Source: an uncultured Roseovarius sp.
GTDB lineage: Bacteria > Pseudomonadota > Alphaproteobacteria > Rhodobacterales > Rhodobacteraceae
Reading direction: 5' to 3'
DNA: 64,000 bases
NCBI GenBank assembly: GCA_947496175.1
Contig: CANMBU010000001.1
Span: 186,001 to 250,000 of the forward strand
The position numbers and the translations under genes are program-made. Shown here one piece after another: positions 61,075-64,000 of the stretch (positions are counted from its first letter, which is position 1; the number at the start of each line of letters is the position of its first letter). Under the pieces are notes generated by a model. The model searched no databases. It saw nothing but the letters and a program-made list of their open reading frames with translations, and had not been told where the DNA came from.

Positions 61075-62103
61075 TCACTTGCCAAACAAATCGCTCTGCC
61101 CCGGGGCTTTGGGCGCGTCCATCCCCAAATGCCGCCACCCCAAAGGTGCCAGCATCCTCCCCCGCGGCGTGCGCTGTATCAGCGCCTGCTGCAACAAAAA
61201 CGGCTCAATCACCTCTTCGAGCGCATCGCGGCTTTCCGACAGCGCCGCGCTCAAGGTCTCAATCCCCACTGGCCCGCCCTGATACCCTTCGGCAATGAGG
61301 CGCAGATACCGCCGGTCTGCCCCGTCTAACCCAAGTCCATCCACGCCCAGCCGGGTGAGCGCATTATCGGCCAGCGCCTGCGTGATCTGCCCATCGCTTT
61401 CCACAACGGCAAAGTCCGCCACCCGGCGCAAGAGCCGCCCGGCAATGCGTGGCGTGCCGCGCGAGCGGCGCGCAATCTCGCGCGCGCCTGCTTCATCCGC
61501 AGGCGTGCCCATGCGCACCGCGTTACGCGTTACGATCTGATGCAGCTCATCCTCAGAATAAAACTGCAGCCGGGTTGGAATGCCGAACCGATCCCGCAAA
61601 GGCGTGGTCAAAAGCCCCAGGCGCGTCGTGGCGCCCACCAGCGTGAAGGGCTGCAATTCAATCCGCACTGTCCGTGCCGCAGGCCCTTCGCCGATCACCA
61701 GATCAAGCTCAAAATCCTCCAATGCAGGATACAGCACCTCTTCCACGGCCGGATTAAGTCGATGAATTTCATCAATGAAAAGCACATCATTGCGCTCAAG
61801 ATTGGTCAGGATCGCCGCCAGATCCCCCGCCTTGGCCAGAACCGGCCCCGAGGTCATGCGAAACCCCACACCCAGCTCGCGCGCCATGATCTGCGCGAGC
61901 GTCGTCTTGCCCAGACCGGGCGGCCCGTGAAAAAGCGTGTGATCCATCGCCTCACCCCGTTGGCGGGCGGATTGGATAAAGACGCTCAGATTGGCCCGCG
62001 CCTCTTCTTGCCCGATAAAATCAGACAGCATCTGGGGCCGCAAAGCGCGGTCGGTATCCTCTGGCAAAGGGTCAGGACGCAAGGTTGGATCAGGGTCGCT
62101 CAT
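61075..62103 (-). CDS. ruvB: Holliday junction branch migration ATPase RuvB
   Basis: A 342-residue AAA+ motor: Walker A GPPGLGKT (60-67), [20 protein letters not shown] as Walker B and sensor region, [19 protein letters not shown] as sensor 1/Arg finger, and the C-terminal winged helix ([16 protein letters not shown]). It drives branch migration with RuvA. It follows ruvA leftward with 73 bases between. Confidence 0.98.
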   Translation of the reverse strand: MSDPDPTLRPDPLPEDTDRALRPQMLSDFIGQEEARANLSVFIQSARQRGEAMDHTLFHGPPGLGKTTLAQIMARELGVGFRMTSGPVLAKAGDLAAILTNLERNDVLFIDEIHRLNPAVEEVLYPALEDFELDLVIGEGPAARTVRIELQPFTLVGATTRLGLLTTPLRDRFGIPTRLQFYSEDELHQIVTRNAVRMGTPADEAGAREIARRSRGTPRIAGRLLRRVADFAVVESDGQITQALADNALTRLGVDGLGLDGADRRYLRLIAEGYQGGPVGIETLSAALSESRDALEEVIEPFLLQQALIQRTPRGRMLAPLGWRHLGMDAPKAPGQSDLFGK

Positions 62104-62176
62104 ATCCAGCGCTCCTTAAACCCTGTCGGGCTTTCGACGCGAAGAAGACCGTGAGGTCTGATGAACGTCACTTCTC

Positions 62177-62848
62177 TCATGACTTCGGCGCCAAAAGCTT
62201 CAACGCCGCCCGGATAAGCGCCGGTGTGTCGCTCTCGCCGTCACCAGCCGCCTGCGCGACAGCGGCCGCTGCGTCCCCCGGTGCATACCCAAGATTGGTC
62301 AAGGCCGAGAGCGCCTCGGCTTGCGCTGCCGAATTGCCCACAGAAACGGTGACGGATGGCGCGATCTCGGCCTCAATCACCGCATCAGCATCCGCTTCAG
62401 GCGTGGGGCCCGCACGCACCGCATGTGTTGAGCCCATAGCCATCACCTCTGGGGCCTTGTCTTTTAGTTCATGCACCACACGCTGTGCCGTCTTGGGGCC
62501 AATCCCCTTGGCCGCCTTAATGGACCCCACATCGCCCAGCGCGATGGCGCGGCCTACGCCTTCAGGTCCCAGTGTGCCAAGAATGGCCATAGACGCCTTC
62601 GCCCCAACGCCCTGTACGCTCATCAAAAGCCGGTGCCACTCTTTCTCGGCCAGCGTGGTAAAGCCGAAAAGTTGCAACAGGTCTTCCCGTACCAATAGAT
62701 CGGTGTAAAGCGCGGTATGTTCACCAACGCCAGGTAACGCCGCGAGCGTGCGGTCCGAACAATATACAAGATACCCTACCCCACCTACATCAATCAGCAC
62801 ATGATCAGCAGCACGATAATCTATCCGCCCAGCCAGCCGCCCGATCAT
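62177..62848 (-). CDS. ruvA: Holliday junction branch migration protein RuvA
   Basis: A 223-residue junction-binding protein: OB-fold N-terminus ([39 protein letters not shown]), two helix-hairpin-helix motifs ([20 protein letters not shown] and [20 protein letters not shown]), an Ala/Glu-rich linker and the C-terminal RuvB-binding domain. The ATG at 62848 overlaps the ruvC stop by four bases. Confidence 0.97.
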   Translation of the reverse strand: MIGRLAGRIDYRAADHVLIDVGGVGYLVYCSDRTLAALPGVGEHTALYTDLLVREDLLQLFGFTTLAEKEWHRLLMSVQGVGAKASMAILGTLGPEGVGRAIALGDVGSIKAAKGIGPKTAQRVVHELKDKAPEVMAMGSTHAVRAGPTPEADADAVIEAEIAPSVTVSVGNSAAQAEALSALTNLGYAPGDAAAAVAQAAGDGESDTPALIRAALKLLAPKS

Positions 62849-63339
62849 GCGCGTCGCCTCACCGCACCAAGAGGCGCAGTCCCATGATGCGCATGGCAAA
62901 TCGCAATCGCCAGCGCGTCAGCAGCATCAGGTCCCGCAAGATCAGCACCCGGCAACTGAACCCGCACCATATGCGCCACCTGATCTTTGGCGGCATGGCC
63001 CACGCCCACAACGGTCTTTTTCACCGTGTTGGGCGCGTATTCTCCAACTGACAGACCAAACTGCGCCGGCACCAGCATAGCGATGCCCCGCGCCTGACCC
63101 AGTTTGAGCGTGCCCGCCCCATCCTTGTTCACAAATGTCTGCTCCACAGCAGCGGTTTGCGGTGCGTAAGCCGAAAAAATCGCACTGAGTTGTTCATGCA
63201 GTGACAAAAGCCGCTCAGAAAGATCAACATTCGGTGTCTTACACACGCCATTGGCCACGTGGCTGATCCGGCTGCCCTCTGTGTCGATCACGCCCCAGCC
63301 CAGATTGCGCAACCCGGGATCAATGCCGATGACCCTCAT
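62845..63339 (-). CDS. ruvC: Crossover junction endodeoxyribonuclease RuvC
   Basis: A 164-residue resolvase that cuts Holliday junctions. Catalytic acidic residues are Asp7 in [10 protein letters not shown], Glu in [11 protein letters not shown], and the Asp pair in [15 protein letters not shown] near the C-terminus. The ATG at 63339 gives the normal family start; a 36-residue longer frame is not family-like. It is the first gene of the ruvCAB run. Confidence 0.97.
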   Translation of the reverse strand: MRVIGIDPGLRNLGWGVIDTEGSRISHVANGVCKTPNVDLSERLLSLHEQLSAIFSAYAPQTAAVEQTFVNKDGAGTLKLGQARGIAMLVPAQFGLSVGEYAPNTVKKTVVGVGHAAKDQVAHMVRVQLPGADLAGPDAADALAIAICHAHHGTAPLGAVRRRA

Positions 63340-63641
63340 TTCTCTGCCCGTTCTTGTTGTTTGTTCTGCGTTAGCACGAAACGGGAACAAAGACCAAGAA
63401 GTAATACACACAGCCTGGCAAGCGGCTTTGACAAAAACGCTATGCACAATGCGTCGAAAAACAGCTTTCAGGATTTCGCAAACTATAAAAAGATTACCAT
63501 TTTACATAAGTTTACGCAGAATCCACCTATGCAAGAGCTGCATATTGACTATGCAAAAAACGCCCCTTGTTGGCGCGCATGTCCAAGACTATTTCGCCGT
63601 GATCACAACGCATCATGCGTCTCAACAAAAGGACCATAACA

Positions 63642-63836
63642 ATGGCTGTCATCGACACAACCACCGTGGCCGGCGGCAAGGGCAACGTCCTTAGCCGTTC
63701 GGTTCAAAACATCATCGCGCAGTTCAATGCGTGGAATGACGCTCGGATTACACGCAGCGCCCTTTCGCGTTTGTCGGATCGCGAGTTGGAGGATATTGGG
63801 CTTAGCCGCGCGGAAATCGACACGATTACCGGTTAA
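63642..63836 (+). CDS. DUF1127 (YjiS-type) small protein
   Basis: A 64-residue protein with the C-terminal DUF1127 motif at about residues 38-58 (LSRLSDRELEDIGLSRAEID), an Arg-rich helical module found in many small alphaproteobacterial proteins. Some DUF1127 proteins bind RNA and affect phosphate or carbon metabolism; which applies here is unknown. AAAGGA precedes the ATG. A long AT-rich spacer of about 300 bases separates it from divergent ruvC, and a terminator follows. Confidence 0.88.
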   Translation: MAVIDTTTVAGGKGNVLSRSVQNIIAQFNAWNDARITRSALSRLSDRELEDIGLSRAEIDTITG

Positions 63837-63886
63837 GACCTTCCTATAAAGCATGCGCTTCCAGCACGTGTTTTTAGGATAAAAAG

Positions 63887-63924
63887 AAGCCCTGCACGCG
63901 GACCAACGTGCAGGGCTTTTCTTT
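63887..63924 (+). terminator. Intrinsic terminator after the DUF1127 gene
   Basis: AAGCCCTGCACG pairs perfectly with CGTGCAGGGCTT around an 8-base loop, followed by TTCTTT. The last 76 bases of the window after it show no feature I can support. Confidence 0.88.
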
Positions 63925-64000
63925 GACTTCAAGGGGCGACGCTGTCGCGCTGGAGGGACCCCTGAACTCCTTTAGTTGAACAAAACGTGCAACTGCTTGG

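Overview
The window reads as chromosomal DNA of a marine Roseobacter-group alphaproteobacterium (Rhodobacterales). I infer this from the gene content and from protein relatedness by eye. The signs are a GcrA cell-cycle regulator, a Rhodobacterales-type Flp/Tad pilus locus, an aa3-type cta assembly cluster with ctaB, a small cta protein, ctaG and coxC in a row, a tolQRAB-pal-cpoB-tilS-ftsH block, DUF1127, and several small exported proteins typical of the group. No taxon was confirmed by search.

Left part (1-13 kb): a partial gene, an alpha/beta hydrolase and a small membrane protein precede about 1.1 kb without a convincing gene. That stretch is full of short perfect hairpins and holds two DnaA-box-like sites. 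It is followed by a small exported protein, a REP-associated transposase (RAYT) whose own reading frame carries a perfect REP inverted pair, further REP-like palindromes and an AT-richer DUF2971 gene that looks acquired. Then come lepA, small envelope proteins, an ABC-2 permease, gcrA, a decayed DMT-family transporter, an exported metallo-hydrolase, a membrane-anchored EEP-family protein and a GNAT acetyltransferase.

Middle part (13-27.8 kb): a leftward cluster carries cytochrome oxidase subunits II and III with the assembly factors CtaB, CtaG and SURF1, then thrC, an M16 peptidase and the acetyltransferase, several joined by 1-4 bp overlaps. A perfect FNR-type palindrome lies between ctaC and divergent tldD. 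After a methyltransferase remnant come dprA and topA rightward, and a lytic transglycosylase leftward.

Tad locus (28.2-40.6 kb): two Flp pilins, CpaB, the secretin CpaC, an OmpA-type lipoprotein, CpaE, CpaF, TadB, TadC, two TPR lipoproteins, a prepilin peptidase and an AAA ATPase, all rightward. Strong intrinsic terminators sit inside and at the end of the block. CpaE has lost both signature lysines of its Walker A motif.

Right part (40.6-64 kb): an Lhr-type helicase with the PdeM phosphoesterase, a membrane LytTR regulator, a PaaI thioesterase, and folD and fhs (one-carbon metabolism) separated by a REP pair. An apparently exported agmatine deiminase, a MOSC protein and an outer-membrane barrel follow. 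Then a long leftward block runs ruvC-ruvA-ruvB, a conserved unknown, ybgC, tolQ-tolR-tolA-tolB-pal-cpoB, tilS, ftsH and a trans-aconitate-type methyltransferase. It covers Holliday-junction repair, envelope constriction, tRNA modification and membrane proteolysis. A DUF1127 gene closes the window. I saw no rRNA, tRNA, CRISPR array or prophage.
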